Shown: piece after piece, positions 17,628-25,356 of the stretch
Layout: the number at the start of each line of letters is the position of its first letter
Position numbering within the stretch: the stretch's first letter is position 1
Assembly (NCBI RefSeq): GCF_000956465.1
Contig: NZ_JYJA01000030.1
Location: 62,001 to 126,000, forward strand
Reading direction: 5' to 3'
Length of the DNA stretch: 64,000 bases
Source of the DNA: Microbacterium trichothecenolyticum
Lineage (GTDB): Bacteria; Actinomycetota; Actinomycetes; Actinomycetales; Microbacteriaceae
Notes under the pieces: generated by a model
Databases searched by the model: none
What the model saw: only the letters and a program-made list of their open reading frames with translations
What the model was told of the DNA's origin: nothing
Translations under genes and position numbers: made by a program

Positions 17628-18706
17628 GCCACGACCTCCTTCGAAACGGGGGTGCTCTCCGTGGCGGCCGGCGTCGCCGGTCCGGTCGGGGTGCCGGAGG
17701 ATTTCGTGCGTGAGAACGCGAACGAGCGGACGCGCTCCGACTGCAGCAGCACCAGGGCGATGATGACGAGCGCCTTGAACGCCGGCGTCGCCGCGGCGGG
17801 GATGCCGAGGAACAGCACGGTCTTGTTCAAGGTCGCGATGAGCAGGGCGCCGATGGTGGAGCCCAGGATCGAGAACTTGCCTCCCGCCAGGGAGGTGCCT
17901 CCGATGACGACGGCGAGGATGGCGTCGAGCTCCATCAGGTTTCCGGTGCCCCCCACGCTCACCGTCATCACCTCGGAGACGCTGAAGAGGCCGCCGACCG
18001 CAGCGAGCGCCGCGGACAGGACGTAGACGCCGATCAGGATCGGACGAGGACGGATGCCGGCGAGACGGCTCGCCTTCGGGTTGATGCCGATCGACTCGAT
18101 CATGAGACCGAGCGCGGTGCGTCGCATGGTCAGCGCGATGAGGACGACGATCGCGATGGCGAGCACGAAGCTGGTCGGCAGCCCGAGGATCTGGCCGTTC
18201 GCGAGCTGGCGGAACGGTTCGTTGGTCGCGTTCGTGTTCTGGCCGTCGGTGATCACGCGGGCGATGCCACGCGCGGCGAGCATCATGATCAGGGTGCTGA
18301 TGAAGGGTTGCAGGCCCACCACCGCCACCAGGATGCCGTTGATCGCACCCAGCACGATCGCCAGCAGCAGCGCGAGACCGATCGCGGTGAACATCGCGCC
18401 CACCGAGTTCGAGTCGAGCGTGGACAGCGTCTGCATGGCGACGGCGCCGCCGACGGCCATCATCGACCCCACGGAGAGGTCGATGCCTTCCGTCGCGATG
18501 ACGAACGTCATGCCCAGCGCGATCATGATGATCGGCGCCGAGATGCGCAGGATGTCGAGCACGTTGCCGGTGAGCAGGCCCGTCGTCGGGTTGACGCTCA
18601 CCGCCAGGTAGGCGGGGTTCTTGATCGTGTTGACCAGCAACAGCAGGGCGATCCCGATGATCGCCCAGAACCAGGGCGTGCGGAACGCGGACTTCACGCG
18701 GCTCAT
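17624..18706 (-). CDS. Sugar ABC transporter permease (YtfT/AraW-like)
   Basis: The 360-residue permease carries the RbsC-family segment ATEGIDLSVGSMMAVGGAVA near residues 70-89, many transmembrane helices and the ESIGINPKASRLAGI coupling loop. A C-terminal tail of about 35 residues is Pro/Thr-rich and probably cytosolic. ATG 18706 overlaps the ATPase stop by four bases. It pairs with the permease encoded next (16557-17627). Substrate inference as for its partner. Confidence 0.9.
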   Translation of the reverse strand: MSRVKSAFRTPWFWAIIGIALLLLVNTIKNPAYLAVSVNPTTGLLTGNVLDILRISAPIIMIALGMTFVIATEGIDLSVGSMMAVGGAVAMQTLSTLDSNSVGAMFTAIGLALLLAIVLGAINGILVAVVGLQPFISTLIMMLAARGIARVITDGQNTNATNEPFRQLANGQILGLPTSFVLAIAIVVLIALTMRRTALGLMIESIGINPKASRLAGIRPRPILIGVYVLSAALAAVGGLFSVSEVMTVSVGGTGNLMELDAILAVVIGGTSLAGGKFSILGSTIGALLIATLNKTVLFLGIPAAATPAFKALVIIALVLLQSERVRSFAFSRTKSSGTPTGPATPAATESTPVSKEVVA

Positions 18707-20310
18707 GACGCGCTCCCTTCAACTCCAGTGGGCTCGTCGCCGGCGGCGACCTCTTCGGCGAGGGCATCGGCCTGCTCTTCGGCCTCGTCCCCCGTCTCGG
18801 TCGCGATGACCGACACGATGCTCTCCGCGGTCACCTCGGGACCGTTCACGACCTCGCCCACCTTCTGGTGGTCCTTGAGAATGACGATCCGCTCGGAGAG
18901 GCGGACGACCTCTTCCAGTTCGGACGAGATGAACACCACACCCATCCCGCCTTCGGCGAGCTCGGCCACGGTCTCCTGGATGTCGGCCTTGGCGCCGACA
19001 TCGATGCCTCGGGTCGGCTCGTCCAGCAGCAGCAGGTCGGGGTTCGTCGCGAGCCAGCGGCCGAGGAGCACCTTCTGCTGGTTGCCGCCGGAGAGCAGCC
19101 GGATAGGCCGGTCGGGGTCGTTGGGGCGCACGCTGAAGCGCTCCATGTACGTGGTGACCAGCTGGTCGACCTCGCGGGCGGGCACACGGCGGAACCAGCC
19201 GCGGCGAGCCTGGACGGCGAGCATGATGTTCTCGCGGACGCTGAGGTCGCCCACGATGCCGTCGTCGCGACGACTCTCCGTCGAGTAGGCGATGCCCTGC
19301 GAGAGGCCGGCGACCGGAGAATTCAGCGAGACCTTCTTGCCACGGATGCGCACCGCGCCCGAGTCGGCCTTGTCGGCGCCGGCGATGAGCCGGGCGAGCT
19401 CGGTGCGTCCGGCACCGAGGAGCCCGGCGAAGCCGACGACCTCGCCGGCGTGGATCTCGACGTCGGTGGGCTCGATGGCGCCCTTGCGCCCGAGCGCCTC
19501 GGCGGCGAAGAGCGGGGTCTGGGTGCGGTCGCGCACCTCGGTCTGCCGATTGGAGCCCAGCGCGCGCAGGGACTCGAAGTCCTTGCCGATCATCTTCGAG
19601 ATGAGCTGAGTGCGGTCCAGGTCGCGCTTGAGGTATTCGCCGACGAACTGGCCGTTGCGCAGCACCGTGATGCGGTCGCTGATCGCGTACACCTGGTCGA
19701 GGAAGTGCGAGACGAAGAGGATGGCGACGCCCTGGTCGCGCAGGCGCCGGATGACGCCGAACAGCACCTCGACCTCGTTCGCGTCGAGGCTCGAGGTCGG
19801 CTCGTCGAGGATGAGCACCTTCGAGTCGGTGACCATCGCGCGGCTGATGGCCACCAGCTGCTGCATCGCGATCGAGAGGGACGAGAGGGGCGCGCGCGGG
19901 TCGAGGTCGCCGAGGCCCATGCGAGCGAGGGCCTCGCGGGCGAGCGCGTGCGTCTTGCGCCAGTTGACGCCGGCGATGCCTCGCACCTCGTGGCCGAGCA
20001 TGACGTTCTCACCGATGGTGAGGTTCGTGCAGAGGTTGACTTCCTGGTAGACCGTGGAGATCCCCGCGGCCTGCGCCGAGGCGGTGCCGGTGAAGTGGCG
20101 CACCTGGCCGGCGACGACGATCTCGCCCGAGTCGATCTGATAGACCCCGGTCAGCGCCTTGATGAGCGTGGACTTGCCGGCACCGTTCTCACCCATCAGG
20201 GTGTGGACCTCGCCGGGAAGCAGCCGGAAGCTGACGTCGTCGAGCGCCTTGACCCCGGGGAAGGTGATCGAGGCGTTGCGTACCTCGACGATCGCGATCG
20301 GTTCAATCAT
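18703..20310 (-). CDS. Sugar ABC transporter ATPase (two NBDs, RbsA/AraG/YtfR-like)
   Basis: The 535-residue protein contains two ATP-binding domains. The first has Walker A GENGAGKST near residues 39-47, an atypical signature LSIAMQQLVAISRA and Walker B VLILDEPTSSLD. The second has a degenerate Walker A (GLLGAGRTEL), the signature LSGGNQQKVLLGRW and Walker B LLLLDEPTRGID. This is the usual design for pentose importers of the CUT2 class. The C-terminal tail of about 35 residues is Glu/Ala-rich and longer than usual. It energises the two permeases encoded downstream. Confidence 0.94.
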   Translation of the reverse strand: MIEPIAIVEVRNASITFPGVKALDDVSFRLLPGEVHTLMGENGAGKSTLIKALTGVYQIDSGEIVVAGQVRHFTGTASAQAAGISTVYQEVNLCTNLTIGENVMLGHEVRGIAGVNWRKTHALAREALARMGLGDLDPRAPLSSLSIAMQQLVAISRAMVTDSKVLILDEPTSSLDANEVEVLFGVIRRLRDQGVAILFVSHFLDQVYAISDRITVLRNGQFVGEYLKRDLDRTQLISKMIGKDFESLRALGSNRQTEVRDRTQTPLFAAEALGRKGAIEPTDVEIHAGEVVGFAGLLGAGRTELARLIAGADKADSGAVRIRGKKVSLNSPVAGLSQGIAYSTESRRDDGIVGDLSVRENIMLAVQARRGWFRRVPAREVDQLVTTYMERFSVRPNDPDRPIRLLSGGNQQKVLLGRWLATNPDLLLLDEPTRGIDVGAKADIQETVAELAEGGMGVVFISSELEEVVRLSERIVILKDHQKVGEVVNGPEVTAESIVSVIATETGDEAEEQADALAEEVAAGDEPTGVEGSAS

Positions 20311-20364
20311 CGCTGGGTGACTCCTTATTGCTGCAGTGCAGACTTACGGGACGACAGGCGAAGA

Positions 20365-20400
20365 CGAGCGGGGGCCGCCGAGAACGGCAACCCCCGCTCG
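20365..20400 (-). terminator. Hairpin between binding-protein and ATPase genes
   Basis: CGAGCGGGGG (20365-20374) pairs with CCCCCGCTCG (20391-20400) with extra inner pairing. It lacks a T tract. Such a hairpin commonly raises the binding-protein level relative to the membrane subunits. Confidence 0.65.
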
Positions 20401-20433
20401 CACTGCTCTACTCCTAGCCGACGCAGTGTCGGA

Positions 20434-21441
20434 TCAGAAGCCCTTGCCCGCGTCGATCGCGGCCTGAGCGGCCTCGGGCGAGTCGAAGGTCTCGCCCGAG
20501 ACGACGATCGTCTTCTCGACGGTCTTGCCCGCGAGCGCGTCGTTGACCGCGTCCACAGCCAGGTCGCCGAAGAACGGGTTGTACTGGGCGACGAAGCTCA
20601 GGTCGCCGGCAGCGAGGGCCTCCAGCGCCGGGGTGGTGCCGTCGATCGTGGCGATCTTGACGTCGGTGCCCGGAACCAGACCGGCAGCGGTCACGGCCGC
20701 GGCGGCGCCGATGCCCATCTCGTCGTTCTGCGCGAACACGAACTGCAGGTCGGGGTTCTCCTTCAGCACGGTCTCGATGACCGACTTGCCCTCGTCAGCG
20801 GTCCAGTTGGCGGTCTGCGCGCCGATCTTGTTCCAGCCGTCCTGGCCCTCGATCGCCGCGTCGAAGCCCTCGTTGCGCTCGTTCACGACCGACAGGCCGG
20901 GGACGCCCTCGAGCACGTAGTAGTTCGCGCCCTCCGGGAAGGTCTCGACGGCCCAGTCGCCGACGGTGCCGGCGACCTTCACGTTGTCGGGGGCGATGCG
21001 GGTGACGTAGAGGTCGTCGCTGGCGTCGACACCGCGGTCGAGCAGGATCACGGGGATCTCGGCCTCCTGGGCCAGCTCGAGCGAGTCCTCCCAGCCCGAC
21101 GCCTCGGTGGCGGTGAGCAGGATCACGTCGACCTCGTCGTTCACGAACGTCGCGAACGCGTCGAGCTGCGACTTCTGGTCGGTCGGGCTCGCGGCGGGGG
21201 CGTACTTCAGGTCGAAGCCGGCCTCCTCCGTGAACGCGTCCTTGATGGCCTGCTCGTTCGCGTTGCGCCAGCCGCCCTCGGGGCCGACCGCCACGAAGCC
21301 GACGGTGGTGAGGTCGCTGCCGCTGTCGCCGCTGTCGCCGCCGTCGCCGGCGTCGCCGCCCGAGCAGCCGGCGAGGCCGAGCGCGAGCACGCCCGCGCCC
21401 ACGAAGCCCAGAACGCTCAGCATGCGCTTCTTGGTTGCCAT
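20434..21441 (-). CDS. Sugar-binding lipoprotein of the CUT2 ABC transporter (YtfQ/AraU-like)
   Basis: The 335-residue periplasmic-binding-protein-1-type domain follows a lipoprotein signal with lipobox LGLAGC near residues 18-23, so it is tethered to the outer face of the membrane. The linker after Cys is Gly/Asp/Ser-rich. Family markers include VGFVAVGPEGGWRNANEQAI, LLTATEASGW, VPGLSVVNERNEGF and FAQNDEMGIGAAAAV. YtfQ-type proteins bind furanose sugars, so furanose-form L-arabinose is a fair guess. ATG 21441 is preferred to an earlier in-frame ATG because of GGAGGAGAAG before it. It heads the transporter-ara operon behind the promoter at 21530-21559. Confidence 0.92.
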   Translation of the reverse strand: MATKKRMLSVLGFVGAGVLALGLAGCSGGDAGDGGDSGDSGSDLTTVGFVAVGPEGGWRNANEQAIKDAFTEEAGFDLKYAPAASPTDQKSQLDAFATFVNDEVDVILLTATEASGWEDSLELAQEAEIPVILLDRGVDASDDLYVTRIAPDNVKVAGTVGDWAVETFPEGANYYVLEGVPGLSVVNERNEGFDAAIEGQDGWNKIGAQTANWTADEGKSVIETVLKENPDLQFVFAQNDEMGIGAAAAVTAAGLVPGTDVKIATIDGTTPALEALAAGDLSFVAQYNPFFGDLAVDAVNDALAGKTVEKTIVVSGETFDSPEAAQAAIDAGKGF

Positions 21442-21529
21442 CTCTTCTCCTCCTTGAGACTCCCCGACGCTCTTCGTCCGAGAGAAATCCATGTGTCCCC
21501 CAGCGGGACACCCTTAGGTGTGTGACCCC

Positions 21530-21559
21530 ATTGTGCGCGCTAACAATCCTCTGGCGCAA
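21530..21559 (-). promoter_or_regulatory. Promoter and LacI-type operator of the transporter-ara operon
   Basis: On the minus strand TTGCGC (21554-21559) and CACAAT (21530-21535) are 18 bases apart and fit -35 and -10 hexamers. TTGTGCGCGCTAACAA at 21531-21546 matches 14 of 16 bases of the locus motif TTGTTAGCGCTAACAA and covers the -10. A bound repressor would block the polymerase. Function is inferred. Confidence 0.7.
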
Positions 21560-21687
21560 CTCCGTTCCGGGATTTCGTTACTTTTCCGTTACCGCGAACA
21601 TTCCGCAGAACATCAGGGCGTGACGAAGCTCGGACGCACCGCGCGCGGCAGGCCGTCCGGAGACGCCGGAAAAGGCCCGACCGGCGT

Positions 21688-22704
21688 TCAGACGCGCGGT
21701 GCCGACGTCGACGATCGCACGATCAGGGTCGGCGCGATCATGTCGTGCTGAGCGCCGTCCTCCCCCTCGATCGCGTCGATGACCAGCTGGAGGGCCAGCG
21801 ACCCGAGTGCGGCGAAATCCTGCCGGATGGTCGTGAGCGGGGGCAGGAAGTGACGCGAGTCGGGCAGGTCGTCGAAACCCACGACGCTGATGTCGTCGGG
21901 CACACGGATTCCACGTTCGGCGAGCCCGTGAACGAGTCCGAGCGCCATCTGATCGTTCGAGGCGAAGACGGCCGTGATGTCGCCGAACTCGAAAGTGCGG
22001 CCGAACTCGTAGCCGTAGTCCGATGTCCAGTCGCCGTTGATCGCGGGCACCGCGGGCAGACCCGCGTCAGCGAGGGCATCCAGCCAGCCCTGTTCCCGCT
22101 CGCGTGCGTCGTACCAGTCGAGGGGTCCGGCGAGATGAGCGATCGACCGATGCCCGAGGTCGATCAGATGTTTGACGGCCAGCGTCGCCCCGAAGCGCTG
22201 ATCGACCGCGGCCGTGTGCCACGTGGCATCCGGTTCAGCCCTGATGACGATGGTGGGCAGACCCGTGCTCTGCTGGCGCAGCAGGTCGAGCGACGACGCC
22301 CGTGGCGCGATGACGCACAGCGCATCGACGCCCTGTGTGACCAGCTCGACCACGCCCGTGTCGATCTGCAGCTCGTCGTCTTCCGAGATGGAGAAGGCGC
22401 TGATCGCATAGCCCACATCGCGCGCGGCGCTCTCGAGCGCCCGCAGCGTGCTGTTGGGGCCGTACTGCACAGGGCTGTCGACCAGCACGCCGATGCGCAT
22501 GGCGCGGCGCGTGGCGAGCGCCCGCGCGATCGAGCTGCGCGTGTAGTTCATCTCGTCGATCGCCTTGAGCACCCGCTCGCGCGTGGACTCGCGGATGTTC
22601 GGGTGACCGTTGAGGACGCGCGACACGGTCATGTGCGAGACGCCGGCATGCTTGGCGACGTCGTAGATGCTGGGACGCTGCCAGCCCCGCGTCGCTTCGG
22701 TCAT
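21688..22704 (-). CDS. LacI-family transcriptional regulator, likely repressor of the locus
   Basis: The 338-residue regulator has an N-terminal LacI HTH (SIYDVAKHAGVSHMTVSRVLNG, residues about 12-33) with hinge helix near ARALATRR, and a periplasmic-binding-protein-like effector domain (EFGDITAVFASNDQMALG, PDDISVVGFDDLPDSRHFLPPLTT). It should bind a palindrome and release it with sugar. ATG 22704 overlaps the stop of the LPxTG gene (ATGA), so it is the last gene of the WxL-type operon and lies just upstream of the transporter operon. Sites matching TTGTTAGCGCTAACAA at many promoters here, including its own operon promoter at 25249, make it the prime candidate repressor with autoregulation. 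Confidence 0.9.
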   Translation of the reverse strand: MTEATRGWQRPSIYDVAKHAGVSHMTVSRVLNGHPNIRESTRERVLKAIDEMNYTRSSIARALATRRAMRIGVLVDSPVQYGPNSTLRALESAARDVGYAISAFSISEDDELQIDTGVVELVTQGVDALCVIAPRASSLDLLRQQSTGLPTIVIRAEPDATWHTAAVDQRFGATLAVKHLIDLGHRSIAHLAGPLDWYDAREREQGWLDALADAGLPAVPAINGDWTSDYGYEFGRTFEFGDITAVFASNDQMALGLVHGLAERGIRVPDDISVVGFDDLPDSRHFLPPLTTIRQDFAALGSLALQLVIDAIEGEDGAQHDMIAPTLIVRSSTSAPRV

Positions 22705-23126
22705 GCTCGGTCACCTCGTTCGCTCCGGCGGCGCACGGACGGCTCGTCGGCCGACGGATCCTCCCCCATGGGAGCGCGTTCGCCACTGTCCACAGCGTAG
22801 GCGGTCGACGACGCCGACGGTGCGAGGGCCCGGCCCTGACGCGCCGTCCTCGCCTTGAGCGCGAACACCGCTCCGGCGACGAGCAGCGCGATGGCGATCC
22901 AAAGCAGAGGCTCGATGCCCACCATGCCGGTGGCGGGAAGATCGGTGCCGGGCAGGGAACCTCCGCCGCAGCCGGTCACGCATTCGAGGGGGTCGATCTG
23001 CACCGTGACCGAGACCGTGCCGCCCTCGATGCCGACCTCGTCGGCGCTCGCGGGCGTCGCGAGGAGAACGGATGCCGAGATCACGGCGAGCACGCCGGAG
23101 GCCAGGTGGCCGTACCTGTGCCTCAC
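22701..23126 (-). CDS. Small LPxTG-type surface protein of the WxL-like cluster
   Basis: This 141-residue exported protein has a signal peptide (to about residue 28, ASA), a short exposed part with two Cys in ECVTGCGGGS, then LPATG and a hydrophobic segment (LLWIAIALLVAGAVFAL), which form a sortase signal. Unlike normal sorting signals, about 50 further residues follow the hydrophobic part. Small LPxTG proteins accompany WxL and DUF916 proteins in csc-type clusters of plant-associated Gram-positives. GTG 23126 overlaps the DUF916 stop (GTGA) and its own stop overlaps lacI. The long tail could be cytosolic or an annotation oddity, but the frame is clean. Confidence 0.75.
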   Translation of the reverse strand: MRHRYGHLASGVLAVISASVLLATPASADEVGIEGGTVSVTVQIDPLECVTGCGGGSLPGTDLPATGMVGIEPLLWIAIALLVAGAVFALKARTARQGRALAPSASSTAYAVDSGERAPMGEDPSADEPSVRRRSERGDRA

Positions 23127-24220
23127 GCGATGCCCGCCGGGGTCTTCGCTTCACTGCGGCCCTGTTCGCGTCCCTCTTCGAGAGCCTGCGCCCGTGCTCC
23201 GTCGAGCATGGCGGCGAGCCGCCGGCGGGAGCGCAGGCGCCCCCACAGGATCGCCCAAACGATGAGCGCGATACCGGCGAGGAGCAGCAGCTGCGGCCAG
23301 GGCATGGCCCAGATGACGGCACCGGCGGTGACGGGGTCGAGAGTATCTGACGAGTCCGACATGGTCACGACGGTCGGCGCCAGGGTGACCGTCGCCGGCA
23401 CGACGAACAGCGGCCACACGTCGTCCACGACGACCGTGATCGTGCGGGTGTCACCCGGCAGGAGCTCCTGGGGCGACTCGCCGACGCCAGGGAAGAAGAC
23501 GGTGCGCCCGCCCGCCGAGACCGAGCCCTCGGCGAGCAGACGGGTGTTGCCCTCGTTGACGACGTCGAAGGTGACCGTCGCCTCCCCAGGGCGCAGGGGG
23601 TTCCACGACGTGGTGTATCCGCCGGCCAGCGAGGCGAGCGAGGCAGCGGGGGTGATCTCGCCGGACACGCGCGTGAGGACGCGGAATCCGACGCGGCTCT
23701 CGACGCCGACACTCGTGCCGTCGTCGGCCTGTTTCACCGACAGAATCGACGCGGTGATTCCGGCGGCATGGTCGCCCGGCTCGGCCCGGTCGGGCACGGA
23801 GATCGAGAACGGCACGATGACCGTTCCGCCGCCGGGTACCGTCACGGTCTCGGGAAGCGAGATCCACGTGCCGGCGCCGACCGATTCCTTGTCGGCGGCG
23901 AGGATGTCGAACCGGCCGCTGCGCGTGTAGAAGCCGTCGGCGGCGGTGAGGGCGAAGACCACCTCTGCGTCGCCGATGTTGCGGACGGCGAAGCGATCCT
24001 CGATCGTCTCGCCGGGGTCCATCTCGATCTCGACCGCCCTTCTGCCGTCGGGCCCGGACGCATCGGCCGGCACGACCGACCACCGCACTTCGGAGTCCTC
24101 GTCGGTGGCCGCACGTGCGGCCGTCGGCCAGAGGGCAGACATGGCGAGGATCGTCAGCGCGGCGAGGAGTGCCACGACGGTTCGGACGGTCGGGACGGGA
24201 CCGCGGAGGAGATGATGCAC
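23123..24220 (-). CDS. DUF916-type (WxL-interacting) membrane-anchored surface protein
   Basis: The 365-residue protein starts with a signal peptide (to about 38, ARA). Two beta-sandwich regions follow, with RRAVEIEMDPGETIEDRFAV near 60-79 and a GGYTTSWNPLRPGEATVTF region near 200, matching the DUF916/DUF3324 pair (peptidoglycan-binding and WxL-interacting domains). A single C-terminal membrane helix (LLLLAGIALIVWAILWG near 312-328) and a basic tail anchor it. In csc clusters this protein holds WxL proteins on the wall. GTG 24220 is chosen as start; the ribosome site is weak. It lies 87 bases after the WxL-like gene and overlaps the LPxTG gene. Confidence 0.8.
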   Translation of the reverse strand: MHHLLRGPVPTVRTVVALLAALTILAMSALWPTAARAATDEDSEVRWSVVPADASGPDGRRAVEIEMDPGETIEDRFAVRNIGDAEVVFALTAADGFYTRSGRFDILAADKESVGAGTWISLPETVTVPGGGTVIVPFSISVPDRAEPGDHAAGITASILSVKQADDGTSVGVESRVGFRVLTRVSGEITPAASLASLAGGYTTSWNPLRPGEATVTFDVVNEGNTRLLAEGSVSAGGRTVFFPGVGESPQELLPGDTRTITVVVDDVWPLFVVPATVTLAPTVVTMSDSSDTLDPVTAGAVIWAMPWPQLLLLAGIALIVWAILWGRLRSRRRLAAMLDGARAQALEEGREQGRSEAKTPAGIA

Positions 24221-24240
24221 GGTGGGATCCAGATATGTCA

Positions 24241-24271
24241 GGGTCGGGGTCGCCGTCGACGACCCCGACCC
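24241..24271 (-). terminator. Hairpin between WxL-like and DUF916 genes
   Basis: GGGTCGGGGTC (24241-24251) and GACCCCGACCC (24261-24271) form a perfect 11-bp stem. There is no T tract, so partial attenuation that favours the WxL-like protein is likely. Confidence 0.65.
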
Positions 24272-24307
24272 GATTTCAACACGAGTGGGCGTAGAACGCG
24301 ATCAAGT

Positions 24308-24922
24308 TCAGTACGCGTCTTCCCACAGCGAGAGGGTGATCGTGCCCGAGTACGCGCCGGGTGCGACGGTCTTGGGCGTCTTGAGGAACAGATCGGCGTT
24401 GGCCGACCAGGTGCCGACGGTCGCCGCGTCACCCGAGTCGAGCGCCAACGCGAGCACGTCCTCACCGGTGCTCAGACCGATGTCGCCGTCGAGCACAGTG
24501 CCGACCTGGCCGCCCTCGGCGACCTCTCCGTCGCCCTCGGCGGTGAGCAGGCGCGGCGTCCAGCCGAGGTTGCCGGCGGCGATCGAGTTCGCACCCGAGG
24601 TCAGCGCGCTGGACTGACCGACGACGTACCAGAACTGCCCGACCGGAACCTCTTCGCGGTCATCGGACACCGTGACCGTCGGCAGCGTGCCGTTGAACTG
24701 ACGGACGTCATCGTCGCCCGAGTCGACCTCGGCCAGGGTGGCGGATCCGGACGCAACGCTCAGCGTCAGCGCGCCCACCGGAGGCAGCGCCTCGATGTTC
24801 ACGTTGACGTCGACCTCGCCGTTGTCGATCTCGTCGGCGATCGCCGCGCCGGCGCCGCCGAGGAGCAGCGCGCCGCCGACCACGCCGACTGCGGCGCGAG
24901 CGATGAAGCTCTTCTTGTTCAT
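24308..24922 (-). CDS. WxL-like surface protein
   Basis: The 204-residue secreted protein has a Sec signal (MNKKSFIARAAVGVVGG... cut near 29, IA-D), then an all-beta domain. A segment like GQFWYVVGQSSAL and the terminal APGAYSGTITLSLWEDAY match the two halves of WxL domains (the second normally reads YxxTLTWxL), though strict W-x-L motifs are not intact, so I call it WxL-like. Known WxL domains bind the cell wall non-covalently. ATG 24922 has AGAGG before it. It is the first clear gene of an operon continuing with DUF916, LPxTG and lacI genes. Csc clusters have been linked to use of plant polysaccharides, which fits this context. Confidence 0.7.
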   Translation of the reverse strand: MNKKSFIARAAVGVVGGALLLGGAGAAIADEIDNGEVDVNVNIEALPPVGALTLSVASGSATLAEVDSGDDDVRQFNGTLPTVTVSDDREEVPVGQFWYVVGQSSALTSGANSIAAGNLGWTPRLLTAEGDGEVAEGGQVGTVLDGDIGLSTGEDVLALALDSGDAATVGTWSANADLFLKTPKTVAPGAYSGTITLSLWEDAY

Positions 24923-25203
24923 TTGCCTCTGTCTCCATTCCCGGCCGGCATCTCTGCCGCGCCGAACTCGCGAGCGATCGGTCCGTCCGATCGTCGGGTC
25001 TCGCGGGAATCCCGGCGTTCGCCGCGAGTCCCCCAGTGCACGTCGTTTGCGCCCGTCGCCGACGCCGGATCCGCTCCCCCGGCCTGCGAAACACAGGCTC
25101 CTGGGCGAACTGCGTGCTGCTCGACCGCCGGCGCCGTGGCGAGTCGCGCCCGCGAAGGCGTCGTCGCTGCCCGGCGGGGGCGGTTCGTGAGAGTGAGCAT
25201 CAT
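24919..25203 (-). CDS. Possible leader ORF before the WxL-like gene
   Basis: A 94-codon frame begins at ATG-ATG (25203) about 40 bases after the predicted transcription start, with AAAGG just before it, and ends by overlapping the WxL-like start (ATGA). That arrangement suggests translational coupling. Against it, the peptide is Arg/Gly/Ala-rich with no recognisable fold and its third-position G+C is below that of neighbours. It may be a regulatory leader, a spurious frame or a young gene. A small hairpin (CGATCGG 24975-24981 with CCGATCG 24987-24993) lies inside. Confidence 0.3.
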   Translation of the reverse strand: MMLTLTNRPRRAATTPSRARLATAPAVEQHAVRPGACVSQAGGADPASATGANDVHWGTRGERRDSRETRRSDGPIAREFGAAEMPAGNGDRGK

Positions 25204-25248
25204 GCACCTTTGCTCTGGATCCGGCTGTGGATCTTCGGGCTCGAATTG

Positions 25249-25306
25249 ATGTTAGCGATAACGGTTAGCGAGAACAACCTTTTCGATAACCTTTTCGCGG
25301 TTTTCG
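25249..25306 (-). promoter_or_regulatory. Promoter with tandem LacI-type sites for the WxL-like operon
   Basis: Minus-strand hexamers TTGTTC (25272-25277) and TAACAT (25249-25254) are 17 bases apart. Two sites related to TTGTTAGCGCTAACAA overlap them: 25249-25264 and 25262-25277, each 12 of 16. Three TTTTCG repeats (25280-25285, 25292-25297, 25301-25306) lie directly upstream of the -35 on this strand. Confidence 0.6.
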
Positions 25307-25322
25307 GGTTGGTCCCCCGAGA

Positions 25323-25344
25323 GGATGCCTCCGTCCAGGCATCC
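25323..25344 (-). terminator. Short hairpin after the large GH127-like gene
   Basis: GGATGCCT (25323-25330) and AGGCATCC (25337-25344) form an 8-bp stem just beyond the stop at 25357. It is weak and could be only a pause. Confidence 0.4.
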
Positions 25345-25356
25345 CCCCGGGAAGTG

